A stretch of 64,000 nt of DNA from Billgrantia antri (GCF_019430905.1 NZ_JAHYCA010000005.1:310001-374000); one strand, 5' to 3'. Positions 7,907 through 15,682 are shown, numbered from the stretch's first letter. Translations and numbers: made by a program. Notes: generated by a model not told the origin, from the sequence alone.

Positions 7907-7928
7907 GGGCGGCCTTCGGAAGCCGCCC
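7907..7928. other. Intergenic hairpin before copper ATPase gene
   Basis: GGGCGGC and GCCGCCC form a perfect 7-bp GC stem with loop CTTCGGAA between the methionine-rich gene and the ATPase gene. There is no T-run after it, so it may be a processing or attenuation element rather than a full terminator. Confidence 0.4.
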
Positions 7929-7954
7929 CTACCATCCGCGACAGAGGGCCTGCG

Positions 7955-10234
7955 ATGAGCACCACTGCGAAGTCCAAGATCACCCTGACCGTGCCCGGCA
8001 TGGGCAGTGATCACTGCGCCGGCATCGTGCGCACGACCCTCCAGCGCCTGAACGGCGTGGAGACGATCGAGACCAATATCGCCAGCCATCGGGTCAGCGT
8101 CGATGTCGCAGCGAACGGCCCCGACGGTGACGCCTTGAAGCGGGCCGTGGAGGGTGCCGGCTACGACGTCGCCGCGGTGAGCAGGCAGGCCGAGGAAGAT
8201 GGCGAGGCCGTTGCCGCCATCGAGGAAGGCTACCTCCGCCAGGCGCGAAAGCGGCTGTGGATCGCCGGCGTGCCCACCACGCTGATCATGCTCCTGATGA
8301 TGCCGCACATGTTCTGGCAGCCGATCCCCGGCTACCTGGCCATCGTCGCCCTGCTCGCCTTCCCGGTCGTCTTTCTCCATGGCGGTGCGGCCACCCATCG
8401 CTCGAGCTGGCGCTCGCTGAAGAACGGCACTTTCAACATGGACGTGCTGATCTCCATGGGCAGCCTGCCGCCCTACCTGATCGGCCTGGTCGGCTTCGTC
8501 TACCCGATGACCTCGTTCATCGAGATGGCGGCGACCATCATGACCTTCCACCTGCTGGGGCGCTATCTCGAGGCGCTGGCCAAGGGACGCGCCTCGCAGG
8601 CCATCCGCCGCCTGCTGACCCTCGGCGCCAAGACGGCCCGGGTGGAGCGGGACGGAGAAGAAGTGGAGGTGCCGGTGAAGGAGCTCGAACCTGGCGACAT
8701 CATGATCGTTCGCCCGGGCGACAAGATTCCCACCGATGGCGAGGTGATCGATGGCGAGAGCCATCTCGACGAGTCCATCGCCACCGGCGAGTCGATACCG
8801 GTCTACAAGGGCCCCGGCGACAGCGTGATCGGCGCCACCATCAACAAGGAGGGGCGGCTGCGAGTAAGGGCCACCCGGGTCGGTGGCGACACCTTCCTCT
8901 CCCAGGTGGTGCGCCTGATCGATCAGGCTCAGGGCTCGCGGGTACCCATCCAGGAGTTCGCCGACCGCATGACCGGGCGCTTCGTGCCGGCAGTGCTGCT
9001 GATCTCGCTGGCGAGCCTGGCCGCCTGGCTGTTGTTCCCCGATGTCCTGCGCCCGATCCTCGACTGGGGCGCCGGCTTCCTGCCCTGGGTCAACCCGGAC
9101 GCCGACACACCGGTGCTGGCGCTCATCGCCGCCATCGCCGTACTGGTTATCGCCTGCCCCTGTGCCCTGGGGCTGGCCACGCCGACGGCGCTGATGGTGG
9201 GCTCCGGCATCGGCGCCGAGCGCGGCATCCTGATCCGTTCCGGCGAGGCGATCCAGACCTTCAAGGACATCAAGGTCATGGTGCTCGACAAGACCGGAAC
9301 CATCACCCGGGGCGAGCCGAAGCTGACCGAGGTGGTCGCCGCCGAGGGGGTCGAGGAAGCGCAACTGCTGGTGCTGGCGGCCAGCGTGGAGAATGCCTCG
9401 GAGCATCCCATCGCCCGCGCCATCGTCGACGGGTCAGTCGCGCGCGGTATCAAACCCGGCGAAGTCACCGAGTTCCGTTCCACCGGCGCCCGCGGTGTCT
9501 CCGGCAGGGTCGATGGCAAGCAGGTGCTGATCGGCAACCGCCGGCTGCTCGAGGAGCAGGGCATCGAGGGACTGGAGGCGCTGGACGAGGCGATGCGCCG
9601 GCTCGAAGCCAAGGGGCGCACCGCCGTCATCGTCGCCGCCGATGGCCGGGCCACGGGCATCGTGGCGGTGGCCGACACCCTCAAGGAGGAGTCGATCGAG
9701 GCCATTCGCGGCATGCATGCGCTAGGCCTGCACGTGGTGATGATCACCGGCGACAACGAGCGCGCCGCCAGGGCCGTGGCCGACGAGGTCGGCATCGACG
9801 AGGTCCAGGCCGGCGTGCTGCCGGAGGGCAAGGTCGAGGCCATCCGTGCCCTGCAGAGGAAGCACGGCAACCATGTGGCCATGGTGGGCGACGGCATCAA
9901 CGACGCCGCGGCGCTCAAGCAGGCCAATGTCGGCATCGCCATCGGCGCGGGGGCCGACGTAGCCATCGAGGCCGCCGACGTGACGCTGGTACGCGGCGAG
10001 CTCAGCGGTGTGGTAGAGGCCATGCATCTTTCACGCGCCACCTTCGGCAAGATCGTGCAGAACCTGCTCTGGGCCAGCGGCTACAACGTGGCAGCCATCC
10101 CCATGGCCGCCGCCGGCCTGCTCCACCCCATGATCGGCGTGATCGCCATGACCGCCAGCTCGCTGTCGGTGATCGGCAATTCGCTGCTGCTCAAGCGCCG
10201 TTACGCGCGCATCCACAAGGGAGACACGCCATGA
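7955..10234 (+). CDS. Copper-exporting P1B-type ATPase
   Basis: Inner-membrane Cu(I) efflux ATPase of 759 residues (CopA/ActP type). It has one N-terminal heavy-metal domain (about 8-75) whose site reads GMGSDHC, with a single Cys (C21) in place of the usual CxxC. The membrane core has CPC in the sixth segment (401-403), YN in ASGYNVAAIP and MTASS in the last helix, the Cu(I) subgroup signature. Catalytic parts are DKTGT (D445), TGES, SEHPIARA and GDGINDAAAL. The start at 7955 (MSTTAKSK) is chosen because translation from 7877 would add non-conserved residues. Its stop overlaps the next start as ATGA, so the downstream small membrane protein is coupled. Confidence 0.95.
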   Translation: MSTTAKSKITLTVPGMGSDHCAGIVRTTLQRLNGVETIETNIASHRVSVDVAANGPDGDALKRAVEGAGYDVAAVSRQAEEDGEAVAAIEEGYLRQARKRLWIAGVPTTLIMLLMMPHMFWQPIPGYLAIVALLAFPVVFLHGGAATHRSSWRSLKNGTFNMDVLISMGSLPPYLIGLVGFVYPMTSFIEMAATIMTFHLLGRYLEALAKGRASQAIRRLLTLGAKTARVERDGEEVEVPVKELEPGDIMIVRPGDKIPTDGEVIDGESHLDESIATGESIPVYKGPGDSVIGATINKEGRLRVRATRVGGDTFLSQVVRLIDQAQGSRVPIQEFADRMTGRFVPAVLLISLASLAAWLLFPDVLRPILDWGAGFLPWVNPDADTPVLALIAAIAVLVIACPCALGLATPTALMVGSGIGAERGILIRSGEAIQTFKDIKVMVLDKTGTITRGEPKLTEVVAAEGVEEAQLLVLAASVENASEHPIARAIVDGSVARGIKPGEVTEFRSTGARGVSGRVDGKQVLIGNRRLLEEQGIEGLEALDEAMRRLEAKGRTAVIVAADGRATGIVAVADTLKEESIEAIRGMHALGLHVVMITGDNERAARAVADEVGIDEVQAGVLPEGKVEAIRALQRKHGNHVAMVGDGINDAAALKQANVGIAIGAGADVAIEAADVTLVRGELSGVVEAMHLSRATFGKIVQNLLWASGYNVAAIPMAAAGLLHPMIGVIAMTASSLSVIGNSLLLKRRYARIHKGDTP

Positions 10235-10494
10235 ACCGTCTTCGCTCCACTCCTCCCCTGCAGGAGGATCACGACCACGATGGGCCACGCTCGGCGGAAG
10301 GGCCGCGGGGCACTCGCTCGCGGGGGCTCCACGCCTGGATGATGCCGCTTTGCCTGGTGCTGATGGGGAGCGCCTTCCTGCTGCTCCTGTGGCGCGGCGA
10401 GACCGCCGGCGGCGCCTGGCTGTTGCTGCCGATGCTGCTGTGCCTGGGCATGCACCTGCTGATGCATCGCCACGGCCACCACCGGGACGAATGA
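10231..10494 (+). CDS. Small His-rich membrane protein, DUF2933-like
   Basis: An 87-residue protein with a polar, His/Asp-containing N-terminus (EDHDHDG), two closely spaced hydrophobic segments (about 36-54 and 60-77) and a C-terminal His cluster (MHLLMHRHGHHRDE). The size and the MH-L-MHRHGHH ending match DUF2933-type proteins that accompany copper and other heavy-metal efflux genes. The start codon overlaps the ATPase stop (ATGA), indicating coupled translation and a role with that pump. Function unknown; the histidines suggest metal contact. Confidence 0.75.
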   Translation: MNRLRSTPPLQEDHDHDGPRSAEGPRGTRSRGLHAWMMPLCLVLMGSAFLLLLWRGETAGGAWLLLPMLLCLGMHLLMHRHGHHRDE

Positions 10495-10513
10495 TCCGGC
10501 ACCTTGCGCTGGA

Positions 10514-10547
10514 TCATTGAAGGAGGCCACAGGATCGGTTTCAATGA
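10514..10547. promoter_or_regulatory. Inverted repeat in leader of exported protein gene
   Basis: TCATTGAA and TTCAATGA are perfect 8-bp inverted arms separated by 18 nt that include GGAGG. It lies between the DUF2933-like gene and the start at 10573. It may be an operator or an RNA stem. Confidence 0.3.
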
Positions 10548-10572
10548 GCAGGCACCATTGCGAGGACTATCC

Positions 10573-10893
10573 ATGACGGATGTCGCCAGGCCGACCCACA
10601 TCAGACGCACTCCGGGAGCACGCTTCCTGGCGCTTCTGCTCGCCCTGCTGCTGGCGCTGAGCAGCCTGTCGACTCACGCGGCCATGGAGTCGCATCAAGC
10701 CGACTGCGGCGTCGCCTCATCCGTGCAGCAGCTCGACGACGACACCGCGGACGACACACGCTGCTCGGCCTGCACCATGGTGCCCCACCTCGGCAGCCTG
10801 AGTGCCGTCGAGCCCCCCTTCCCGGCCATCGCCCCGGCCTTGGCCATGGCCGACCACCGAATGCCGCCACCGCGGCGGCCTCCGCGAGCCTGA
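10573..10893 (+). CDS. Small exported protein of unknown function in copper operon
   Basis: A 106-residue protein with a signal peptide (about 17-37, FLALLLALLLALSSLSTHA). The mature part has CGVASS, a DDDTADDT acidic patch and CSACTMVPH, then a Pro/Arg-rich end (PPPRRPPRA). It resembles short DUF2946-like exported proteins found with copper genes, but I would not assign the family firmly. It is similar in plan to the protein at 5955-6281. The start at 10573 is picked over an in-frame upstream start because it leaves a normal signal-peptide N-region. Confidence 0.6.
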   Translation: MTDVARPTHIRRTPGARFLALLLALLLALSSLSTHAAMESHQADCGVASSVQQLDDDTADDTRCSACTMVPHLGSLSAVEPPFPAIAPALAMADHRMPPPRRPPRA

Positions 10894-10965
10894 GAACGTA
10901 AACGGGCGCCCTCCAGGCGCAGCCCGCGCACTACCAAACGTAAAGCGTTCTCAAGGAGACTCGCC

Positions 10966-11118
10966 ATGACAACCGACTGCCTGGCCCTGATGGGCCATAT
11001 GAGCTGGCTGGGTTGGCTAATGCCACTGGCCGTACTCACTCTGCTGGGCCTCGGCATTGCCGCCCTGCTCAAGTATCTCTTTACCTCGACCAAGCACTCT
11101 ACCGGAGCACGCTCATGA
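10966..11118 (+). CDS. 50-residue single-pass membrane protein
   Basis: Short gene preceded by AAGGAG 8 nt before ATG at 10966. The product begins MTTDCLALMGHM, has one hydrophobic segment at about 14-40 (LGWLMPLAVLTLLGLGIAAL) and ends in a basic, polar tail (KYLFTSTKHSTGARS). Its stop overlaps the next gene as ATGA (11115-11118), which is strong support that it is translated. It may be an accessory of the copper system; the MGHM near the N-terminus could contact metal. No known family. Confidence 0.65.
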   Translation: MTTDCLALMGHMSWLGWLMPLAVLTLLGLGIAALLKYLFTSTKHSTGARS

Positions 11119-11558
11119 ACCGTCGCGCCACTTCCCTGCTGCTCACCGCCAGCCTGCTGATCGGTACCGCCTCGGCCGTTCACGCCGCCCTGCCCGAGGA
11201 GGCCACCCTGTACAAGAACCCGCAGTGCGGCTGCTGCGACGAGTATGCGCGCCAGCTCGAGGAGCGCGGGGTCACGGTCACCATCGTCGACGATGAAGAC
11301 ATGGGCAAGATCAAGCAGGAGGCCGGCCTGCCCTACGGCCTGGGCTCCTGCCACACCATCCTGATGGGAGACTACGCCATCGAAGGACATGTGCCTTTCG
11401 AGGCCTTAGAGCGTTTGTTCCAGGAGCTTCCGGAGATCGACGGCATCGGCCTTGCCGGCATGCCCATCGGCACCCCCGGCATGCCCGGGCCAAAGCGGGA
11501 TGACTGGCACGTCTACCAGTTCACCGATCAGGAACCCTCACTGTTCATGACGCTGTGA
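11115..11558 (+). CDS. DUF411 metal-binding protein
   Basis: A 147-residue exported protein. A signal peptide (1-24, ending AVHAAL) is followed by the DUF411 pattern YKNPQCGCCDEYARQLEERG (CxCC motif), the conserved LGSCHT and YAIEGHVPFEALERL, and the conserved GMPIGTPGMPG and VYQF near the end. DUF411 proteins accompany copper and other metal efflux systems in proteobacteria and are thought to bind metal through these cysteines. It is translationally coupled to the 50-residue membrane protein upstream and ends just before a strong hairpin, so it is probably the last gene of the copper operon. Confidence 0.9.
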   Translation: MNRRATSLLLTASLLIGTASAVHAALPEEATLYKNPQCGCCDEYARQLEERGVTVTIVDDEDMGKIKQEAGLPYGLGSCHTILMGDYAIEGHVPFEALERLFQELPEIDGIGLAGMPIGTPGMPGPKRDDWHVYQFTDQEPSLFMTL

Positions 11559-11564
11559 TCGGCT

Positions 11565-11593
11565 CACCCGCACCGGCAAAACCGGTGCGGGTG
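11565..11593. terminator. Bidirectional hairpin between convergent genes
   Basis: CACCCGCACCGG and CCGGTGCGGGTG form a perfect 12-bp stem with loop CAAAA, 6 nt after the DUF411 stop and 2 nt after the end of the opposing DUF488 gene. The U-tract is poor on both sides, but the stem is very stable and its place between converging genes fits a terminator. Confidence 0.7.
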
Positions 11594-11595
11594 TC

Positions 11596-11949
11596 TCATT
11601 GCCGAAGCATTCGTAGATACTGCTTGAGCACCACAGCGTTGTTGTACCGCTCGTCCTTCGAGCTGAACACCAGGGTTATGTTGCCCTTCCGTGCACGCTC
11701 CGCCAGCTCGCGCAGAGTGTCACGCTGCGACTTGAGTTCCGCCAGGTAGCGGCGGCGAAACTCTCCCCAGCCAAGCTTGCCATCGTGATATGCCTTGCGC
11801 AGCTCATCGCTTGGCGCCGCCTCCTTCGGCCAGGCATCGATCCTGGCATCTTCCTTCGAGACACCCCGGGGCCAGAGGCGATCGACAAGCACACGATAGC
11901 CATCACGGGAGGAAGGCGCTTCATAGGCTCGTTTGAGCGTGATGCTCAT
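11596..11949 (-). CDS. DUF488 family protein (YeaO-like)
   Basis: A 117-residue cytoplasmic protein with the family signature RVLVDRLWPRGVSKEDARID near residues 19-38, then WPKEAAPSDELRKAY, WGEFRRRYLAEL and LVFSSKDERYNNAVVLKQYL. The start at 11949 is chosen from the conserved N-terminus (MSITLKRAYE) and a GGGAG upstream. Biochemical function of DUF488 is not established. It stands alone, convergent with the copper operon. Confidence 0.85.
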   Translation of the reverse strand: MSITLKRAYEAPSSRDGYRVLVDRLWPRGVSKEDARIDAWPKEAAPSDELRKAYHDGKLGWGEFRRRYLAELKSQRDTLRELAERARKGNITLVFSSKDERYNNAVVLKQYLRMLRQ

Positions 11950-12099
11950 CGTGGCACTCCCTTTACCATTGGGCATGGTGAATCGATATGAGAAGCGTAG
12001 CGAAGCCAGTCGAGGCATCCAGCTAGCCGGCGGCGGTAGCCACTGCGCCACCGGCTTACAAGTCATGTAGTCAATTTCCTACAAAACAGAAGGAAAATG

Positions 12100-12210
12100 G
12101 ATGACATTCTCACCGCTGAAATAGCGCTACCTTGAACGTACTCACGCCGGTTCTTGCACAGCAGTCGTGAGTCCCTTGCTTCTGCCCGCCTTCCGGCGGG
12201 CTTCTTTTTT
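12100..12210 (+). ncRNA. Candidate small RNA ending in an intrinsic terminator
   Basis: A gene-free stretch whose plus strand ends in a classic terminator at 12184-12210, although no plus-strand gene precedes it (both neighbours are on the minus strand). Just upstream is a second hairpin: ACTCACG (12140-12146) pairs with CGTGAGT (12166-12172) around a 19-nt loop. Two stem-loops, the last with a U-run, is a typical small-RNA layout. The 5' end is a guess, and no convincing promoter was found. Confidence 0.35.
12184..12210 (+). terminator. Intrinsic terminator, plus strand
   Basis: GCCCGCC-TTCC-GGCGGGC stem-loop followed by TTCTTTTTT. Orientation is plus only: the minus strand has no U-run after the stem. 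Confidence 0.8.
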
Positions 12211-12226
12211 GTCCACTTGTGTTCGC

Positions 12227-12685
12227 TCAATGGAGCGTCGCCAACACACGCTGTACTTTCTCGTCGTGGCTGAGCCCTTCGGTTTCATCCGTCAGGACGA
12301 AATCGCCGCGCAACGCCTTGAGCGCATAGCGTTCCTGATCGATCTCGGTCGAGGTGCGCACCCCCTGCTTGCGAAACAGCACGATGGGCGGGCACCACCC
12401 CTGCAGGGCATGCTGCAGAAGAAAGCCCGAGATGGCCGCCGGAAACAACAGCCAGCGCTTATCGACAAAGGCTCCCATCGCTACTCCCGCCAGCCCCAGC
12501 GTGGCGGCATTGGCCTCGAGGGTACGTTCGATGTCCCACTCGGCATCTAGCTCACGTAGCCGGCTGCCTATCTCGTGAGGATGCTCGGCGAAATAATAGA
12601 TGCTGTCTTCCATGCGGAGCCGAATGCGCTCATTCGCTTCTGCTGCGGTATTCTGCTCCACGCGTGAAGTAGTAGTTGGCAACAT
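12227..12685 (-). CDS. DUF2892-domain membrane protein of the sulfide-detoxification operon
   Basis: A 152-residue protein. The N-terminal half is polar and charged, and the middle (about 52-100) holds two hydrophobic segments with LEANAATLGLAGVAMGAFVDKRWLLFPA and FLLQHALQGWCPP, the YgaP-type DUF2892 pattern ending in the conserved Gly-Trp-Cys-Pro. Such domains occur with rhodanese and persulfide dioxygenase genes and are thought to take part in sulfur transfer at the membrane. It is third in line after the metallo-hydrolase and the phosphatase-like protein, 49 nt after the latter. The tail after the membrane part (about 50 residues) is longer than in minimal DUF2892 proteins. Confidence 0.8.
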   Translation of the reverse strand: MLPTTTSRVEQNTAAEANERIRLRMEDSIYYFAEHPHEIGSRLRELDAEWDIERTLEANAATLGLAGVAMGAFVDKRWLLFPAAISGFLLQHALQGWCPPIVLFRKQGVRTSTEIDQERYALKALRGDFVLTDETEGLSHDEKVQRVLATLH

Positions 12686-12734
12686 GCTAATTCCTCCTTT
12701 TACGTGTGCCTCGAATCCTTTCCTGTCCTTGCCG

Positions 12735-13157
12735 TTATGCTTGCCGCCGCGCCAAATCTTCGCGCAAGGGGCTCAGGTCGTAGCCTGCCGCTTCGGCTGA
12801 AGCATGCAATTCCGAAAGCGACCAGTGAGGCGCCTTGGACAGTGCCCACAAATGGGCCACACGCATACCCGTACGGCAGAAGCCCACTATCGGGGACGGA
12901 GCCTGGTCAAGCGCACGGGAAAAGGCATCAATATCCTGCTGAGAATAGTCGCGCGGCTTTACGGGGATCTCCTTCCAGTTCATGCCAAGCGCTTCCGCCT
13001 TGGTCTTGAGACGCTGTGGATCCGGCTGGGCATCATCCTCGCCACGTGGCCGATTGGAGATGACGGTTCTGTAGCCTCGCTCGGCAAGCTTCTCGAGATC
13101 CTCCTCGGTTGGCTGAGCCATCACGCTGAGCCGCTCATCCAGTGACTTGACGTCCAT
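12735..13157 (-). CDS. Phosphatase-like sulfur transferase (TIGR01244/DUF442 family)
   Basis: A 140-residue cytoplasmic protein of the protein-tyrosine-phosphatase-like fold. Conserved segments are QPTEEDLEKLAERGYRTVISNRP, the EALGMNWKEIPVKP strand and the active loop GFCRTGMRVAHLW, with Cys and Arg in CX5R-like spacing and F in place of the usual His. In many bacteria this domain is fused to or encoded next to the Blh metallo-beta-lactamase in sulfide detoxification. The start at 13157 has AGGAGG nearby. It sits 31 nt downstream of the metallo-hydrolase gene, in one operon. Confidence 0.87.
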   Translation of the reverse strand: MDVKSLDERLSVMAQPTEEDLEKLAERGYRTVISNRPRGEDDAQPDPQRLKTKAEALGMNWKEIPVKPRDYSQQDIDAFSRALDQAPSPIVGFCRTGMRVAHLWALSKAPHWSLSELHASAEAAGYDLSPLREDLARRQA

Positions 13158-13188
13158 ATCAGGCCTCCTATGCCAGGGTAGCGTATGT

Positions 13189-14088
13189 CTATTCCCAGGC
13201 GGCTCCTGGGAGCGCATCGAGGGGTATCTTGAGATAGCGACGGCCATTGGCCTCGGGTTCGGGGAGGCGCCCACCCAAGATGTTTACCTGCAGCGATTGC
13301 AGGATCAGCTTCGGCATGGGTAGTTGGGCATCCCGCTCATTGCGCAGCGAGACGAAAGCCTCCTCGGTTTGCCCCTCGGCCACGTGGGTATTCGATGCCT
13401 TCTGTTCACGCACCGTGCTTTCCCACTCCGGCTCGCGCCCGTCGGGCATGTAGTCATGACCGGTGAACAGCCGCGTATGGTCCGGCAGGGCGAAGATGTC
13501 CTGGATGGACTGCCAGAGCTTGCGGGCGTTGCCCCCCGGAAAGTCAGCCCGGGCCGTGCCCGAGTCAGGTTGGAAGAGCGTATCGTGTATGAAGGCGGTA
13601 TCGCCGATGACGTAAGTTACCGACGCCATGGTGTGGCCCGGCGAGTACATGACACGCCCTTCCAGTTCGCCAATACGGAAGGTGTCGCCTTCCGTAAATA
13701 GCCGGTCCCACTGCCTCCCATCGGCAGGGAACCCCGACCAGTGGTATAGCTCGCTCCATAGCGCCTGAACCTTCGTAACGTATGAGCCGATCGCGGTCGG
13801 CGCCCCGGTTTTGGCTTTGAGATACTGTGCTGCCGAGAAATGATCGGCATGCGGGTGGGTATCGAGTATCCATTCCACCTCGAGCCCGTGTTGTTCCACA
13901 TACTCCAACAGGGCATCGGCATTTCTGGTGGCAGTCGCGCCCGATTTCTCTTCGAAGTCGAGTACCGGGTCGATGATGGCGCAGCGTCCTGTCGCCGTGT
14001 CGGTTACCACGTACTGGATGCTGAACGTGCGTGGATCGAAGAAGCCCGCCACGCTTGGCCTTCCTGGCGATTCTTGGTGTGTCTGCAT
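13189..14088 (-). CDS. Persulfide dioxygenase-like metallo-beta-lactamase (Blh/ETHE1 type)
   Basis: A 299-residue metallo-beta-lactamase-fold enzyme that probably oxidises glutathione persulfide to sulfite. Metal ligands are seen in DTHPHADHFSA, SPGHTMASVTY, FIHDTLF and LFTGHDY. The N-terminal signature FFDPRTFSIQYVVTDTATG and the IDPVLDFEEKSG segment match the Blh branch of the persulfide dioxygenase family. An excellent AGGAGG precedes the start. It leads an operon with the phosphatase-like protein and DUF2892 protein. The BigR repressor gene often found with these genes is not present in the immediate neighbourhood. Confidence 0.9.
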   Translation of the reverse strand: MQTHQESPGRPSVAGFFDPRTFSIQYVVTDTATGRCAIIDPVLDFEEKSGATATRNADALLEYVEQHGLEVEWILDTHPHADHFSAAQYLKAKTGAPTAIGSYVTKVQALWSELYHWSGFPADGRQWDRLFTEGDTFRIGELEGRVMYSPGHTMASVTYVIGDTAFIHDTLFQPDSGTARADFPGGNARKLWQSIQDIFALPDHTRLFTGHDYMPDGREPEWESTVREQKASNTHVAEGQTEEAFVSLRNERDAQLPMPKLILQSLQVNILGGRLPEPEANGRRYLKIPLDALPGAAWE

Positions 14089-14175
14089 GCTTCCTCCTGA
14101 ACCAATGCAATTATGGTTATTACGTTAGTTCAGGAGGAGAGAGAAGAAAGCGGTGGAAAAAAACCTCTACAAGTT

Positions 14176-15039
14176 TTAACACTCAGCGACCAGCGATGTC
14201 GGGATCGCTTCGAGCCAATCCCCCACGGCGATACACTGCCCCGCACCCTCCAGCAACGTGGCGTTCTGGCCGAAATACGCCCCGGGCCGCAATGGCTGGG
14301 TCTTCATCTGGATCAGGGTCTGGAGCGGCTCACCGGGGACATCGATAATGCCGTTAGCCTGGTCGATGGTAGTGATCTTGCAGCGCTGGCAAGGCTTGCG
14401 CAGCCCGAAGCGATAGTGCCCCTTCGTGGCGATGACTTCGCGCCAGCCATCTTCGGCAAATGAGGAAGCACCCTCGACGACGATATTGGGCCGGAAGCGG
14501 TTCATGGGCAGAGGCACGAGTCCCTTCTGCTGCAATTCGTGATTGAGGGCATCGAGAGAGGCTCGCGAGGCGATAAGGTAGGGAAAACCATCGGCAAATG
14601 CGGTATGCGCCTCCTCGCCTTGAAGGTAGCGGGCCGCGACGGGGCGTTGATGGCCGTCATCGAAGCGCACCAGGCGCAGCGCGCTGCCGCGCAAATCGCC
14701 CAGCACGGCGGTGAGCCAACGGCTTGCCTCCTCACCTTCATCCAGGGCCTGGCAGGCATCGTCCCACACATATGCGGTCAGCCGGGGTCCGTCGTGGCGC
14801 GCCAAAGCGATCGCCAACGGCTGCGCCTCGGGATGCTCGAGCACCAGCCAGTCGCCCTCGAGTCGGACCGTGATCCGTGCCATGCCCGGTATCTGCCGCT
14901 GGGTGACGAAGCGCCCCACCTGATCGACCACCATCCAGTGACGGTCGTAGGCCAGGCCACGCACACCCAGGGTCGCTCGTTCCAGCGAAATCCCACTCAG
15001 CGACTTGACCGGATAGACATTGAGTTCGGCAATTTTCAC
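14176..15039 (-). CDS. MOSC-domain protein, YcbX-like
   Basis: A 287-residue protein with the MOSC N-terminal beta-barrel domain (VYPVKSLSGISLERATLGVRG) and the C-terminal MOSC domain, with the conserved NRFRPNIVVEG and the sulfur-carrying cysteine region GLRKPCQRCKITTID. MOSC proteins of the YcbX type are molybdenum-cofactor enzymes that reduce N-hydroxylated compounds. The start is taken as GTG at 15039, which has GAGGAG 7 nt upstream; an upstream ATG at 15087 lacks a good site. It is monocistronic, with an 87-nt gap to the persulfide operon downstream. Confidence 0.9.
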   Translation of the reverse strand: MKIAELNVYPVKSLSGISLERATLGVRGLAYDRHWMVVDQVGRFVTQRQIPGMARITVRLEGDWLVLEHPEAQPLAIALARHDGPRLTAYVWDDACQALDEGEEASRWLTAVLGDLRGSALRLVRFDDGHQRPVAARYLQGEEAHTAFADGFPYLIASRASLDALNHELQQKGLVPLPMNRFRPNIVVEGASSFAEDGWREVIATKGHYRFGLRKPCQRCKITTIDQANGIIDVPGEPLQTLIQMKTQPLRPGAYFGQNATLLEGAGQCIAVGDWLEAIPTSLVAEC

Positions 15040-15186
15040 GCTCAGCTCCTCTGTAGTATGTCCATTTAAATCGCCGTCAAGGCGCATGCAGCCGAGCCGG
15101 CACTCAACACCACACTCCCGCTCAACGCTGACAGGCGGACCGTGTTTGGCGACAATGGCAGTCCGCAGTCAGACAGGAATATCGGC

Positions 15187-15567
15187 ATGACTCAGGCATG
15201 GCAGCAGTATCGTAGCGCACCGGCGCTTGGCACGCGCCTGGTAAGGCTCGAGGAGGTTGCCCACGGCGGCACGCACAGCCTGACCCTGAAGGGGGAGAAA
15301 GGCAGCTTCCCGCTGCTGTTGGTTCGCCTTGACGATGCACTGCTCGGTTACGTCAATGCCTGCCCCCACCAGTATCTACCCCTCGACCAGCGCGGCAAGA
15401 GGGTGCTCAGCCAGGATGGAGAGCAGCTTCGCTGCACCAATCACGACGCCACCTTCTCGGCCCGCAGCGGCGAGGGTACCGGTGGCCTGGGCCTCGGCTG
15501 CGCGCTCGACCCGGTGCCGGTTAGCGTGGATGGCGAGGGCTGGGTCGTCGTGGGAGGCGGTCCTTAG
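15187..15567 (+). CDS. Rieske [2Fe-2S] ferredoxin-like protein
   Basis: A 126-residue soluble protein with one Rieske domain. Cluster ligands are C and H in ACPHQYLPLD and in RCTNHDATFS, with the usual spacing of about 40 residues between them (C-x-H and C-x2-H). It has no signal peptide and no oxygenase catalytic domain, so it is probably an electron-transfer component for an unknown partner. The start at 15187 follows a GGAAT-like weak site. It is divergent from the MOSC gene and precedes the DMT transporter gene by 115 nt. Confidence 0.85.
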   Translation: MTQAWQQYRSAPALGTRLVRLEEVAHGGTHSLTLKGEKGSFPLLLVRLDDALLGYVNACPHQYLPLDQRGKRVLSQDGEQLRCTNHDATFSARSGEGTGGLGLGCALDPVPVSVDGEGWVVVGGGP

Positions 15568-15588
15568 CAACGCACCTGCTGATATATG

Positions 15589-15607
15589 CCATCAAGAATC
15601 TTGATGG
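15589..15607. promoter_or_regulatory. 19-bp perfect palindrome, candidate operator
   Basis: CCATCAAGAATCTTGATGG is a perfect palindrome about a single central base. It lies 76 nt upstream of the DMT transporter start and 22 nt after the Rieske gene. Size and symmetry fit a dimeric repressor site; the regulator is unknown. Confidence 0.5.
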
Positions 15608-15682
15608 AAAACAGCCTGTTCATAGTACTGCGACATGGCTTAGGCTTCTTTTGCTTAGCCCACCGTCTGCCAAGGATGTCGC

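Noticed and set aside
8929..10050. Ser/Ala/Thr-rich minus-strand frame over the copper ATPase gene
   Set aside because: Shadow of the ATPase gene, with composition driven by the complement of third-position GC.
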